DNA of 64,000 nt from Forficula auricularia (GCA_024734495.1 JALMQS010000841.1:853626-917625), one strand, 5' to 3'. Shown: positions 11,641 to 22,880, numbered from the stretch's first letter. Notes: generated by a model not told the origin, from the letters alone. Program-made: numbers and translations.

Positions 11641-11970
11641 CGATATGCACCAAAATCTAATCAGCTCTTAATCTCAATGGACCAAAACTACGTGTGAAAC
11701 TTGGTTTCAATATTCACACTAGTTTTTGAGCTAGCTCGTCCACAAAAATTTGGTAACGCACAGACTAGCTAACAGACATTTTGACAAAACAATTATTATC
11801 TCGAAAAATATAATTTTTTTGATGTTCACTTATTAGAGCTTTTTTGTAGAGCGAAATGCCATGGTTTCGCTCAATTTTTTTAATCGAAATAGTTTAAGCC
11901 GTTTTTGAGATATTTAAAAAAAAAAAAAGAAAAAAAACACTTTTTTCATGCACGATTACAATACTTGACC

Positions 11971-12330
11971 TGAGTATTTCAGATATTAAATGAAAATACT
12001 ATATTTTGTATCTGTATTTCAAATACTTAGTTGTATCTATAATAAGTCCGATTTCTGCGTGTAGGGCACCCCTCCTCTGTCCCCTGATCTCCCCCCTCCA
12101 AGGCCCCTTCCGTATTTATTCCATTGCAGAGAGTCAGTCCATCGAGAAGAAGAACAAGTTCCTCACTCTTGACTTGTGGTCTCAATTGCCTTCCATATAA
12201 GCCACGAGACATTCTGCTTACCTGCCCTTCTGCCCTTCTAGCCATCAAATAGAACACTCTCTCTGCTCCTCATAATTATGTAAGTTATATTTAATTATAA
12301 TATTATTTTATTTATAAATATATATATATA
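11971..12330. other. Unassigned segment with a G+C-richer core
   Basis: 12050-12260 is clearly less AT-rich than its surroundings and is not repeated elsewhere in the window. Plus strand has CATTGCAG followed by an open stretch (ESQSIEKKNKFLTLDLWSQL) ending at 12200. I do not recognise it; it could be an exon fragment of a neighbouring gene or chance. Confidence 0.25.
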
Positions 12331-13410
12331 CAGGGTGTCCCGTATCACCAACGAACAGCGAATAGGACCAATTTACGACGGTCCAGAAGGTAAACAATTT
12401 TTTTTAATAAAAGTCTCATAGTTTTCGAGTTATAGGCATTTTTTTGAAAATAGTGAAAATCGCCACACTGCTCTAAATATCAAGATGCTGTGGCTTCAAA
12501 TTTACATATTTTATTATTCTAATTTTTGTTACCCAATCCTTAATAATCCTGCTATTGACCAAAATTCAAAATAAAACCATAAGTACTATACTTTTGGAGA
12601 AAAAAATATTTTTGCCGGACTTATGCTTTCATCATCTAACTTTGAATCATTTTTAATGTAAAAAAACGTCTAGTAAACAAGCATGGCAAGTTATTTAAAA
12701 AATTGGCCCATTTAGTCGAGATTTCAAAATGGTATAGCACTTCCCAGGCAGCAAAAGTATATTCTATATATCGATGGTTAACAAGTGATACCTCGTATCT
12801 GCAAAAAACCAATTTTTCAGGAGCAAGAAAAACTTCTTAAAAACTGCACTTTTTCTTAGAAAAAACTTTTTGCTTTTTTGTTTGCATTCTTTTAAAACTA
12901 ATTATCGAATTTATAAGTTTGCCCTTCAAATTTCACTTACGTTGGGAAAAGCAGGTAGTTACGAGTTGTCTCTTACTCTTCTTTTGAAAAATTTAGTAGT
13001 TACACGAGTAATCACTTCGCATAATAATATAAGATAAAATAATGTTTATTATTGTATTTTATTTCATTTTTGAGGAAATCTCAGCGGTATAATGCTGTAA
13101 AAGTAATATCAGAAATCAGTTCCATAGATTTTATTTTACTATTATAGTCTCTTTATTTGACATTTTGGGTAAAAAACATAATATTAATAAAACATTGAAC
13201 AAGAAAAATATTTATTTATTAAATCTTATAGTTATACAACAAACCTAACAATCTATTTAAAAAAAAAAAAAAATTATATATATAGGCAATAATTGAAATT
13301 CTTTCAATATCTTTTCCGGATATCCCGATGTAGTCCTATAAATCTACGTAGATATTCTAAGAATATGCTTAGAAAAACAAAATGTCCTCCTAAAAATCTT
13401 CTAGCGGATA

Positions 13411-13625
13411 TCCTGTGAATATCCCGAAGAATGTTCTAACAATCTTCTACAGATATCCTGTGAATATCCCGAAGAATGTTCTAACAATCTTCTACAGATA
13501 TCCTCTGAATATCCCGAAGAATGTTCTAACAATCTTCTACAGATATCCTGTGAATATCCCGAAGAATGTTCTAACAATCTTCTACAGATATCCTGTGAAT
13601 ATCCCGAAGAATTTTCTAACAATAC
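13411..13625 (+). repeat. 45-bp tandem repeat, about five copies
   Basis: Unit starts (TCCTGTGAATATCCCGAAGA) at 13411, 13456, 13501, 13546 and 13591, exactly 45 bases apart. As 45 is a multiple of three, both strands stay open, producing meaningless repeated peptides. The last copy is cut by the palindrome at 13625; a further copy of the motif resumes after it, near 13940. Confidence 0.95.
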
Positions 13626-13711
13626 AACTGGATGTTGATGAAGGCAGTCCAAGGTGGTTGTAAAAAATAAGACTATATCAATTTTACTATTTTACATTTA
13701 TTCGATAACCG

Positions 13712-13750
13712 ACGTTTCGGAGATTTACTCTCTCCTTCTTCAGGGTAACG
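13712..13750 (-). ncRNA. Hammerhead-ribozyme-like motif (HH-b)
   Basis: Minus strand: CTGAAGA at 13743-13737, one unpaired A, helix II GGAGA/TCTCC, GAAAC, GTC cleavage triplet. Helix I is weak (GTTACC with GGTTAT, about 3 bp). Confidence 0.4.
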
Positions 13751-13785
13751 AAAAGTCAATGAAAGTATATAATTGATATACTTTT

Positions 13786-13832
13786 CGTTATCCTGAAGAA
13801 GGAGAGAGTAAATCTCCGAAACGTCGGTTATC
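13786..13832 (+). ncRNA. Hammerhead-ribozyme-like motif (HH-c)
   Basis: Plus strand, the other arm of the same palindrome: CTGAAGA at 13793-13799, helix II GGAGA/TCTCC, GAAA at 13818-13821, then CGTC and GGTTATCG. Helix I is imperfect. Confidence 0.4.
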
Positions 13833-13925
13833 GAATAAATGTAAAATAGTAAAACTGATAAAGTCTTATTTTTTTACAACCACCTTGGACTGTCTTCATC
13901 AACATCCAATTGTATATTTATACCA

Positions 13926-14594
13926 GTCCGTCTCCTAAAGTTCTAACAATCTTCTACAGATATCCTCGGAATGTATATAACCAGGGATGATCGAAATTTG
14001 AATATTTGTGTAGGACATTAAATTCCCTTTCCCGGAATATTCCTTCTTGGAATATTGGGAAAAGAATATTCTCAGAAGATTAACGCCCATACAAATATTC
14101 TGTGAATCTCCTGGGGATAACTGGAATATATATGTCCTTTAAATAACTTCTTGGAAACTTCTGGGGATATTGTGTGTTACCTGGGTTTGTACTTGCTTCT
14201 TTAAAAAAAAAATATTTGTATTTTTTTGACAAAATAAGCTAATTTAAAAACATATTTTGATTGTATTTTATTTTTTTATTTAATTTGTTAATCAATTATG
14301 TCGCATCTTAATTTATCTAATATTTGCCTATTATAGACATTATTAATTAGCTATTATAGTATTAATGTCTACAATAGCCAAAGATTAATTCAATTAAGAT
14401 GCGACATAATTGATTAACAAATTAAATAAAAAACACCATCAAAATATGTTTTTAAATTAGCTAATTTTGTCAAATAAATACAAATATTTTTTTTTCCTAA
14501 AGAAGCAAGTACAAAGTGCTCTACCATTTTGAAATCTTGACTAAATGGGCCAATTTTTTAAATAACTTACCATGCTTGTTTATTAGACTTTTTT
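13926..14594. other. Interior of foldback 2 with inverted AT-rich arms, no gene
   Basis: 13940-14190 is CCTTAGAATATT-like sequence ending GTTACCTGGG, related to the CCCAGG MITEs. 14190-14510 is an inverted repeat around the centre near 14345 (TGTCGCATCTTAATT at 14299 and its complement near 14395). Confidence 0.6.
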
Positions 14595-15095
14595 ACTTTA
14601 TCCAATGCGAAGCATGGGTAAAGTATTGTAATCGGTCTGGCGGCAAGCGCGACTTCAAAGGGTCCTCAGGTAAAGACTACTGACCCCATGGACTCAATTA
14701 AGGTCACAAATTGTAGTATTCAATTAGATTGAATTTTAGCACGTGACGATTTTGACATAAATTACATGGAGTCTCGTCGAGAGGCCAAAAAGTGCCATTT
14801 TTTTTGGAAGTGCGTGGGGATGGATGTATGTTATCGTTTTTTTCGTCCACGATTTTTTCCACACCGTTGCACCAATTGAAATCAAAATGAAAGCCTAACA
14901 TTATTTTAACAAAATGAAGCGCTGATTAGTTTTTGGTACATATTGGCCCACAAACATTAGTACTTTATTTCGGTACTTTTTTAGTTTTTTTGTAATTGAG
15001 TACCTTGAGGACCAAAAAAATGGTCATATAAATTTTTTTGTAAAATTATATTTTAAAGTACTTTACCCTAGACTACGATAGTTCATTGGATAAAG
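14595..15095. mobile_element. TIR element (ACTTTATCCAATG ends), inserted in the arm of foldback 2
   Basis: Begins ACTTTATCCAATG and ends with the complement CATTGGATAAAGT. The body contains GGTAAAGTATTGTAATCGGT, GGTCCTCAGGTAAAGACTAC and CCACGATTTTTTCCACACCG. A second copy, without its right end, is at 35418-35990. No protein of recognisable family. Confidence 0.6.
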
Positions 15096-15471
15096 TTTAG
15101 CAACGATCCGTTGCAGTTTATTTTACATTAAAAATGATTCAAAGTTAGATGATTAAAATTTTTTAAAACATAATTCTGACAAAAATATTTTTTTCTCCAA
15201 AAGTATAATACTTAGGGTTTTATTTTGAATTCTGGTCAATAGCAGGATTATTCAGGATTGCGTAACAAAAATTAGAATAATAAAATATCTAAATTTTTAG
15301 CCACAGTATCTTGATATTTAGAGCAGTGTGGCGATTTTCACCATTTTCAAAAAATGCCTATAACTCGAAAACTATGAGACTTTTATTAAAAAAAATTGGT
15401 TTACCTTCTGGACCGTCGTAAATTGCCTTTATCCCCTGTTCACGGTTTATCGTTGCGATACTGGACACCCT

Positions 15472-15567
15472 CCCAGGTAACACACAATATCCTAAGAATA
15501 TTCTAAGAAGATTTAAATGTCCTTAGAATATCCTTAGAATATTCTGAGGATATTGTGGTTACCTGGG
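15472..15567. mobile_element. 96-bp MITE, CCCAGGTAACACA family
   Basis: Perfect ends CCCAGG...CCTGGG with inner AATATTCT/AGAATATT palindromes. It sits within the last bases of foldback 2, splitting GGACACCCT and CTG, so the duplicated target is CT (2 bp). Other copies: 51151-51246 and the longer 52541-52847. Confidence 0.85.
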
Positions 15568-15659
15568 CTGTATATATGAATTTTCAATTATATGCAGTAA
15601 ATACCTATAATAATATATTGTTTGGTGAATCGTATCCATAATTTAATAAGTTTATAGGA

Positions 15660-15760
15660 TCTTAGGAAATTGGATACATTAATTGAATTGAGAGTTTTAT
15701 ATTGAATAAAACGAACGTTTCGTCACTATATTGGCGACTTCTTCAGGGACTTCCTCCACT
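15660..15760 (-). ncRNA. Penelope-type fragment with a hammerhead-like motif (HH-d)
   Basis: Minus strand: CTGAAGA at 15746-15740, one unpaired A, helix II GTCGC/GTGAC (one G-U), GAAAC (15721-15718 and on), GTT. Helix I does not pair, so this copy is probably decayed. Confidence 0.35.
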
Positions 15761-15836
15761 CATTTGTCTGATATTATTATACGAAACACATTCTATCTTA
15801 TTTTTGATTTATCTTATTCTTAAACACATTAATTTT

Positions 15837-15976
15837 CGAGTGGTGAACTGCGATTGGAATTAGGTGTACACCGTCTTTGGAATTACATTGGAATTCATTA
15901 GATAATCTATTGTCTTCCACTTGGAAATGAAAGTGGAATTAGGTGTACACGATTTTAGGTCGCGGTTCACCCCTCG
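15837..15976. mobile_element. 140-bp hAT-like MITE
   Basis: Ends CGAGTGGTGAACTGCGA and TCGCGGTTCACCCCTCG, flanked by an 8-bp target duplication TTAATTTT (15829-15836 and 15977-15984). A relative is at 51800-51964. Confidence 0.85.
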
Positions 15977-16669
15977 TTAATTTTTCATTACAGTTAAAAC
16001 AAAGAACCACAGAATGCACAATCAGATCTATTTATATAATTAAATAAATTTGAGCGACTCTAGGAAAATTCATCGACGATAATTTACGAAAATGTCGATA
16101 ATTGCCGTCGACCAATAGGGCGTCGGTCTATTGCCTATTCGTCAATTGTCTAGTCGATTAATTTCCCGGATCCCAAATTTAGCTGTAATTTAATATCTTT
16201 TATCTTGAAAACAGTCTTCTAACTCAGAAACATTGCATTATCTGAAAAAGTTTTAAATTAGTTTTAAATCAAGAGAGAAAACAAAATAACTATATTATTT
16301 GTCGACATATTATTATAATTATTTATTGAAAACGAATAAATAATACAATAAAACTAAGACGTTTCGATCAATTTATTCAGCAATCGTTCTCAAGTATGAG
16401 CATTAGAGTGGACCTTGTTTTGGGTATTTTCGAATTTTTACTCTGACAGAGGCTCATATAATTTGAAATAAATTAAAAAATAAAATATCCCCCAAGTTTC
16501 AAGTCCTATCTTAATTTTAACCTGTGATTTAAGGTTCCCATCTAAATAACATGGGGTTTTTGGAATTGAACGATCAATATTTTATTCCGGCCAAAGTAAT
16601 AGCTCAAAAATTTGAAACTCTGTAGACTTTATCCTTATAATAGTAGACATACTTCAGAATTTTTTACAG

Positions 16670-18785
16670 ATTTTTAGCTATTATAATTTTGAAGTTACTG
16701 CTAGATAAAATACTGCTGTATCTTAGTGTAAATAAGTTATGAGACTCCAAAATTATAATAGCTAAAAATCTGTAAAAATTCCGAAGGATAGCTACTATTA
16801 TAAGGATAAAGCCTACAGAGTGTTAAATTTTTTGAACCATTACTTTGGCCGGAATAAAAATTAAGAGTCCTATAACTTATTAACACTATGATATAGCAGT
16901 ATTTTATCTAGCTGTAACTCCAAAATTGTAATAGCTAAAAATCTGTCAAAATTCTGAACGATAGCTATTATAATAAGGTTAAAGCCTACAGAGTGTTAAA
17001 TTTTTTGAACCATTACTTTGGCCGGAATAAAAATTAAGAGTCCTATAACTTATTAACACTAAGATATACCAGTAATTTATCTAGCTGTAACTCCAAAATT
17101 ATAATAGCTAAAAATTTGTAAAAATTCTGAAGGATAGCTATTATTATAAGGATAAAGATTACAGAGTGTTAAATTTTTTGAACCATTACTTTGGCCGGAA
17201 TAAAAATTAAGAGTCCTATAACTTATTAACACTAAGATATACCAGTAATTTATCTAGCTGTAACTCCAAAATTATAATAGCTAAAAATTTGTAAAAATTC
17301 TGAAGGATAGCTATTATTATAAGGATAAAGATTACAGAGTGTTAAATTTTTTTGAACCATTACTTTGGCCGGAATAAAAATTAAGAGTCCTATAACTTAT
17401 TAACACTATGATATAGCAGTATTTTATCTAGCTGTAACTCCAAAATTGTAATAGCTAAAAATCTGTCAAAATTCTGAACGATAGCTATTATAATAAGGTT
17501 AAAGCCTACAGAGTGTTAAATTTTTTGAACCATTACTTTGGCCGGAATAAAAATTAAGAGTCCTATAACTTATTAACACTAAGATATACCAGTAATTTAT
17601 CTAGCTGTAACTCCAAAATTATAATAGCTAAAAATTTGTAAAAATTCTGAAGGATAGCTATTATTATAAGGATAAAGATTACAGAGTGTTAAATTTTTTG
17701 AACCATTACTTTGGCCGGAATAAAAATTAAGAGTCCTATAACTTATTAACACTAAGATATACCAGTAATTTATCTAGCTGTAACTCCAAAATTATAATAG
17801 CTAAAAATTTGTAAAAATTCTGAAGGATAGCTATTATTATAAGGATAAAGATTACAGAGTGTTAAATTTTTTGAACCATTACTTTGGCCGGAATAAAAAT
17901 TAAGAGTCCTATAACTTATTAACACTAAGATATACCAGTAATTTATCTAGCTGTAACTCCAAAATTGTAATAGCTAAAAATCTGTCAAAATTCTGAAGAA
18001 TAGCTACTATTATAAAGATAAAGTATACAGAGTGTTAAATTTTTGAAACATTACTTTGGCCGGAATAAAAATTAAGAGTGCTTATAACTTATTAACACTA
18101 AGATATAGCATTAATTTATCTAGCTGTAACTCCAAAATTGTAATAGCTAAAAATCTGTCAAAATTCTGAACGATAGCTATTATAATAAGGATAAAGCCTA
18201 CAGAGTGTTAAATTTTTTGAACCATTACTTTGACCGGAATAAAAATTAAGAGTCCTATAACCTTATTAACACTAAGATATACCAGTAATTTATCTAGCTG
18301 TAACTCCAAAATTATAATAGCTAAAAATTTGTAAAAATTCTGAAGGATAGCTATTATTATAAGGATAAAGCCTACAGAGTGTTAAATCTTTTGAACCATT
18401 ACTTTGGCCGGAATAAAAATTAAGAGTCTTATAACTTATTAACACTAGGATATACCAGTAATTTATCTAGCTGTAACTCCAAAATTGTAATAGCTAAAAA
18501 TCTGTCAAAATTCTGAACGATAGCTATTATAATAAGGATAAAGCCTACAGAGTGTTAAATTTTTTGAACCATTACTTTGACCGGAATAAAAATTAAGAGT
18601 CCTATAACTTATTAACACTAAGATATACCAGTAATTTATCTAGCTGTAACTCCAAAATTATAATAGCTAAAAATTTGTAAAAATTCTGAAGGATAGCTAT
18701 TATTATAAGGATAAACTGTACAGAATTTCAAATTTTTTGAATCATCACTTTGGCCAGAATAAAATATTGATCGTTCAATGTCAAA
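16670..18785 (+). repeat. 173-bp satellite array, 12 units
   Basis: TTGGCCGG (or a one-base variant) occurs at 16845, 17018, 17191, 17365, 17538, 17711, 17884, 18056, 18230, 18404, 18577 and 18750, i.e. every 172-174 bases. Units share CCATTACTTTGGCCGGAATA and TTATCTAGCTGTAACTCC. Two alternating unit types (GAACGATAGC and GAAGGATAGC) suggest higher-order duplication. No open frame persists. Confidence 0.97.
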
Positions 18786-18892
18786 GACCCCATGTTATTT
18801 AGATGGGAAACTTAAATCACAGGTTAAAATTAAGATAGAAACTTGGGGATATTTTTTTTTTAATTTATTTCGAATCATATGACCCTCTAGGG

Positions 18893-19378
18893 CATTGGTT
18901 CCCAACCGGTGGTCCGTGGACCGATGCCGGTCCGCGAAAATTTTCTAGCGGTCCGTGGGAAATTAAGTGAAATACAAATTATTAATGGCTATATTCATTG
19001 ACGATTTTTTTTATTTTTTAACACTACTAAACAACTAATAAAAATATTAATTAGGTTTATCTTTGCGTCAAAGTGAAAACCTCCTAAGTTCATTTAACAA
19101 GAGAAAGATAAAACTGAATAATTGCCTTTGAATTGTATATTTGCATAATATATTAACAATGAAGATTCATTTTGTTATGATATATCATGTCAAATGATCA
19201 TTTAAGTCTAATTTTGTAGTTTTCATTAATTAGCAGATTTTTTTTTTTTTTTGTTGAAAAACTCGAGTTAAGGAGGTTTTCACATGGGCACGACCTTATG
19301 TTTTAAGAGTTCGCCGGTCCGCAACATAATTCCCTTATTTTTCCTGGTCCCCGAGTGAGAAAAAGTTGGGAACCACTG
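18893..19378. mobile_element. 486-bp hAT MITE
   Basis: Ends CATTGGTTCCCAACC and GTTGGGAACCACTG, flanked by the 8-bp duplication CTCTAGGG/CTCTAGGA (18885-18892, 19379-19386). It interrupts the right arm of foldback 4. Confidence 0.9.
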
Positions 19379-19500
19379 CTCTAGGAGTATAAAAATTCAA
19401 AAATACCCAAAATAACGAACACCCTAATGCTTATACTTGAGAACGATCGCAGAATAAATCGATCGAAAGGTCGTTTTCAATAAATAATAATTATAATCAA

Positions 19501-21599
19501 TTATGTGTGATTTTGCTAAAAATTTCAAAAACTTAATTTTTGAATTATTTAATTTTTCGGTGACCACGGAGAAAATCCACTTGGAAATCTTCATTTATCT
19601 TAATTGACTATTTGTTAATTAAATTAGAGGTTTACTTAGAGAAAGTGGTGCTGAATTTCAAATGATTCACTGTGAAACTACACACCCTTTACTTGATTAA
19701 TTAATTAAATTAATTATTGGCAAGTGGGTGTGTCAATAAAAATGTATAATTACATTTTTTCAATTTTCTTTTATTAATTAATTAGTTTTTTTTTTAATTT
19801 TAAAACCCATTGATAATTTATTACAAATATTAATATAAATTGAAATTAGAAAAATTTAATTAATTGAAAGAGACCGGATTGGAATAATTATCGGAAAAGA
19901 GGTTTTTTTATTTAATTAGTTTTTTCCTCTTATTATAAACAAGGACTAAAAAGATGATCAAGGATGGTGGAGAAGTAATCTCCGGAGTCGAAGCTCAAAT
20001 ACAATGTATACATTAATTAATGCAAAGTAATTGGTTTAATTAATTAATTCAAGTCTAAATTATTAATATCATTTTTAACTAATGCAAAATAATATCGAGC
20101 AATGTTTTATGAATAAAATTTGGTTTTTAACACATATTCTTTAAAAACGAATTTTAAATAATACGTGTTTCAAACACTTGTTAAAAATATAATTGTTTTA
20201 AACTTGGCAACGCTGCGCTATGTTCTATAATCTATAGGGCAAAGAATTTTTCCATTTTTGTCTAGTTTTTTTTGTATTTATTAAGAAAATGTTTTATTTC
20301 TAATTATTATTTAAAATAATATATATTTAAAAATAATAAAATTGAATTATTTCTAGAACTTTATTATAATATCCAAAAAAAAAAAACTTATATAGGATTA
20401 TTTTTAATAATAAATTATTTTAAAATAAAATTTATAATTTTTTCCAATTAAACTATTTAAATTTTAATATTAAATTTTTTTTTAAAATATAACATTTTGC
20501 AATTATTTTAAGACATTTTCCTAGATAATTGTATAAATATAGAGAAAAAAAAATAGTATTTCCAGATATTTATTTGAATATTTTGTATTTCATTTAAATG
20601 AAAAAATAATAATAATAATTAGATTCAATAATTATTTAACAATATAAATATAAATAAAATTAAAATTACTAATTAATTATTTAATCAACAATGTAAATAA
20701 ACAAATATTTATTAATTTAAAAATTCAATAATTGAAATTTTATAAATTAAATTATTTTATATCTTGATGTAGTGATATTTTTACACTAAGTACTTGTTTA
20801 GCTATTAGCTAGCTTGCTAGCTATGTAAAGAGATTTTCAATATACACTCGAATTGACCCCATGAGAATTATAAATAAAAAGACTGATAATGAATTAAGTA
20901 AATATAAAATTATTTGAAATATTAATCACTTCTTATATATGATTAATTTTAATAATAAATTATTTAAAAATAAAAAATATAATTTTTTTCCAATTAAACT
21001 ATGTATTTAAATTTTATTAATAAAAAAGTTTAATAAAAAAATATATAACATTTTGAAATTATTTTAAGATCATCTTTCTGAAAATAAATAAATAATTTGA
21101 CAATTATTTTGACTGTGAACAATTTAATATAATAGAAAGCTGAAACTTGGCATTACTACATGTTCAATAGAAAATACCCCTAATTAATTAAATTTTCTAA
21201 TTATAATAAAATTTATTTCATTAAATATTTGCAATGAACCATTAGGGGGTTTTAAAATCAAAAAAATAAATAAAACAATTAATTAATAAATTGAAATTGA
21301 AAAAAAATATATTATTAATTAATGACACACTCGCTCTGTGAATAATTAATTTAATTAAGAAAAAAAACAATGAAATTTAAATTAGCCGAAAGATGAAACC
21401 CTGACAGATCGATTTATCGACCCAAAAAACCTCTAATCCAGTGATTTTTATCGAAATCGTTAGAGGCATTTTCAAGAAACCGATTCTAGGTATATATTAT
21501 TCACAAAGAGAAACAAAGAGATTGTCTTCTGCTTGATGCAAATAAACATATACACATATATATCAAGATGATATATCTGTATATATATATATTATTTAT
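19501..21599. other. AT-rich region, no gene; one dispersed repeat
   Basis: 19870-20050 (AATAATTATCGGAAAAGAGG ... GAAGTAATCTCCGGAGTCGA) recurs at 62090-62130 and 63715-63870 and goes with the Helitron-like family. 20800-20825 has repeated TAGCTAG. The rest is AT-rich sequence with tandem TTAATTAA-type words. No coding evidence. Confidence 0.6.
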
Positions 21600-22212
21600 T
21601 TGTTTGAGACTATAGTTTCGAAGACTTGGTCTTCATCATCAGTCTTTCTTCAATTATAAATGTTTTTCATGGAGTCAATATCATATGGATACTGAAAACT
21701 TGGTGTTCCTTCGTCACTGGAAAGCTAGCAACTAACAAAGACATTCTCTCCGGGCTCACACTCAAATATAACCATATGTTTCCCTTTCTTTTTTCTCTCC
21801 TTAGAAAGGAGGAATTTTTTCCTTTTATCTTTTGTTAGCAAACATCTTAAGTAGATTACTATTGGATAATTCAATTTGATTGTTTAAACAGAGTTCTGAA
21901 TTTCTATTGAATGACTTCAAAATTTCTAAAGATTCGATTGCGCTAATCAATTTTGGGTCCCTTTCTCCTTTTATTAATCTAATACCTTCTGGGAAGGAGT
22001 GATTGTTTGAATTTAAATGTTCTGCAAAAGAATTTTCGTACTTTTATTTTTATAATCTCTTATGTGTTCATTTAGTCGAATTTTCAGATTTCTCTCGGTC
22101 TTCCCTACATATATTGCTTCGCAATCTTTGCATTTCAAACTATAAACCCCTTCTTTTTCTATATTTGGTAATTTGTCTTTTTTATTTGAACCTAAATCTT
22201 TTCCTAGAGTAG
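21600..22212 (-). mobile_element. Penelope-like element, 3' end with GIY-YIG endonuclease domain
   Basis: Minus strand from about 22165: GVYSLKCKDCEAIYVGKTER, then NLKIRLNEHIRDYKNKS, a frame break, then AEHLNSNNHSFPEGIRLIKG and ...ISAIESLEILKSFN. This is the GIY-YIG nuclease of Penelope-like retroelements with its Cys motif (CKDC) and YVGKTER...RLNEH. A one-base frame break and truncation make it dead. Downstream of the coding end lies a hammerhead-like motif (21610-21650), as expected for these elements. Confidence 0.8.
21610..21650 (-). ncRNA. Hammerhead-ribozyme-like motif (HH-e) beside the GIY-YIG domain
   Basis: Minus strand: canonical CTGATGA at 21642-21636, one unpaired T, helix II GAAGAC/GTCTTC with a 3-base loop, GAAAC, then TATAGTCTC. 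Helix I pairs only after skipping one base (AGA with TCT). Confidence 0.45.
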
Positions 22213-22574
22213 TATATATTATTATTTTTTTTTATTTTTTTTAATTTATTTAACTTTAAAATAACGAAATAGAGAAATTCATAAAATGGACGTTTTTATT
22301 GCCTCTTTTTATTGCCAGCCCAATCCAAAAGAATAAAAAAATAATACATAGAACAAATATATAGTACATCCAAATGTAAATGAATTCAATTTATTCGATT
22401 TCAATTATTGAATTTATTAATAAATAAATATTTGTTTATTTACATTGTTGATTAAATAATTAGTTAGTAATTTTAATTTGTTTTTATTTATATTCTAAGA
22501 TTCTTCTAAAACTTAAGTGACTTGTAGAATTTAATTTGATAAATTAAAGGGTTTGTTCAGTCACATAAAATAAA
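22213..22574. other. AT-rich spacer, no gene
   Basis: AT-rich; contains TAATAAATATTTGTTTATTTAC (2-base-shifted forms recur near 20700, 36485, 38440, 39885 and 45045). No coding evidence. Confidence 0.5.
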
Positions 22575-22880
22575 GTACCTGGAGCCACCAAGCGATGCTC
22601 GGCAAATTTTTGCTTCAGTTAAAAGTTATATATTAATATTTTTTAATTTAAAATTCTGATAAAAACCACCCCTTCACTGCACACCATCCCGGCACTCCAC
22701 CCCCTGGACCCCACCCCATACCAACCCCGATACGCCCCTGGACCCCCCGCCTCATAACGCACCCAAACACCCACACCCCCTGGACAACTACCCACTTACC
22801 CGTCCCCGCGCACCCGCACCCCCGCTATGCCCCTTGGACCCCGAACCCGCCACTCAACCCACCCCCCACCCCCAGTTTTT
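22575..22880 (-). repeat. C-rich tract, reverse copy of the G-rich family at 5010
   Basis: Starts with TACCTGGAGCCACCAAGCG, a variant of the hairpin at 5140-5165, and runs through CCCCACCCC-like sequence to CCAGTTTTTGCATTTC. The G-rich strand is quadruplex-prone. No coding evidence. Confidence 0.6.

Larger units (their letters stand above)
8633..11970. mobile_element. Large foldback element 3, with a mariner and a MITE inside
   Basis: Terminal arms: TACCATACAGGGTATGGTCA then AGTATTGTAATCGTGCATGA at the left, their complement ending near 11970 at the right. Arms match over roughly 550 bases (8636-9180 with 10520-10565 and 11600-11970) but carry unequal numbers of a ~105-bp minisatellite. Nested inside are a mariner-like element (9289-10197), a repeat with TTCGGTT blocks (10200-10500) and a hairpin MITE (10790-11245). 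The same left terminus recurs at 60238, at the edge of the N gap. Confidence 0.65.
13625..13912. mobile_element. Small palindromic Penelope-type element with two hammerhead-like motifs
   Basis: CAACTGGATGTTGATGAAGG at the left, its complement ending 13912; centre near 13768. Each arm carries ACGTTTCGG...CCTTCTTCAGG. It interrupts the 45-bp array. Its outer sequence and the trailing CAGTCCGTCTCC (13925-13936) are shared with the palindrome at 25532-26371. Confidence 0.7.
12331..15570. mobile_element. Large foldback element 2 with Tc1-like ends (CAGGGTGTCC) and TA target site
   Basis: Left end CAGGGTGTCCCGTATC at 12331; right end GGACACCCT at 15471, its last bases displaced by a MITE (15472-15567). 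Arms of about 400 bases match (12331-12735 with 14515-14594 plus 15096-15471). Inside lie a 45-bp tandem array, a Penelope-type palindrome and a CCCAGG...CCTGGG element. The right arm holds another insertion (14595-15095). No transposase gene. Confidence 0.7.
16309..19500. mobile_element. Large foldback element 4 carrying a 173-bp satellite
   Basis: Left arm 16309-16720 and right arm 18710-19500 are inverted copies (CGTTCTCAAGTATGAG near 16385; its complement near 19430). The right arm is interrupted by a hAT MITE. Both termini have GTTTCGATC...TTCAG, a degenerate relative of the hammerhead boxes. No transposase. Confidence 0.7.

Noticed and set aside
11229..11697. Open frames in the 105-bp minisatellite.
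   Set aside because: Peptides repeat with the DNA unit, and similar frames exist on both strands.
13411..13625. CRISPR-like regular repeats.
   Set aside because: Units are contiguous without unique spacers, and the DNA is eukaryotic.
13401..13663. Repetitive proteins on both strands (YPVNIPKNVLTIF and LEHSSGYSQDICRR units).
   Set aside because: They arise because the tandem unit is 45 bases, a multiple of three, so stops are absent. No start context and no homology.
16361..16380. Hammerhead-like motif at the end of foldback 4.
   Set aside because: The box reads CTGAATA (core G changed) and no convincing helix II forms, so I list it only as a possible relic.
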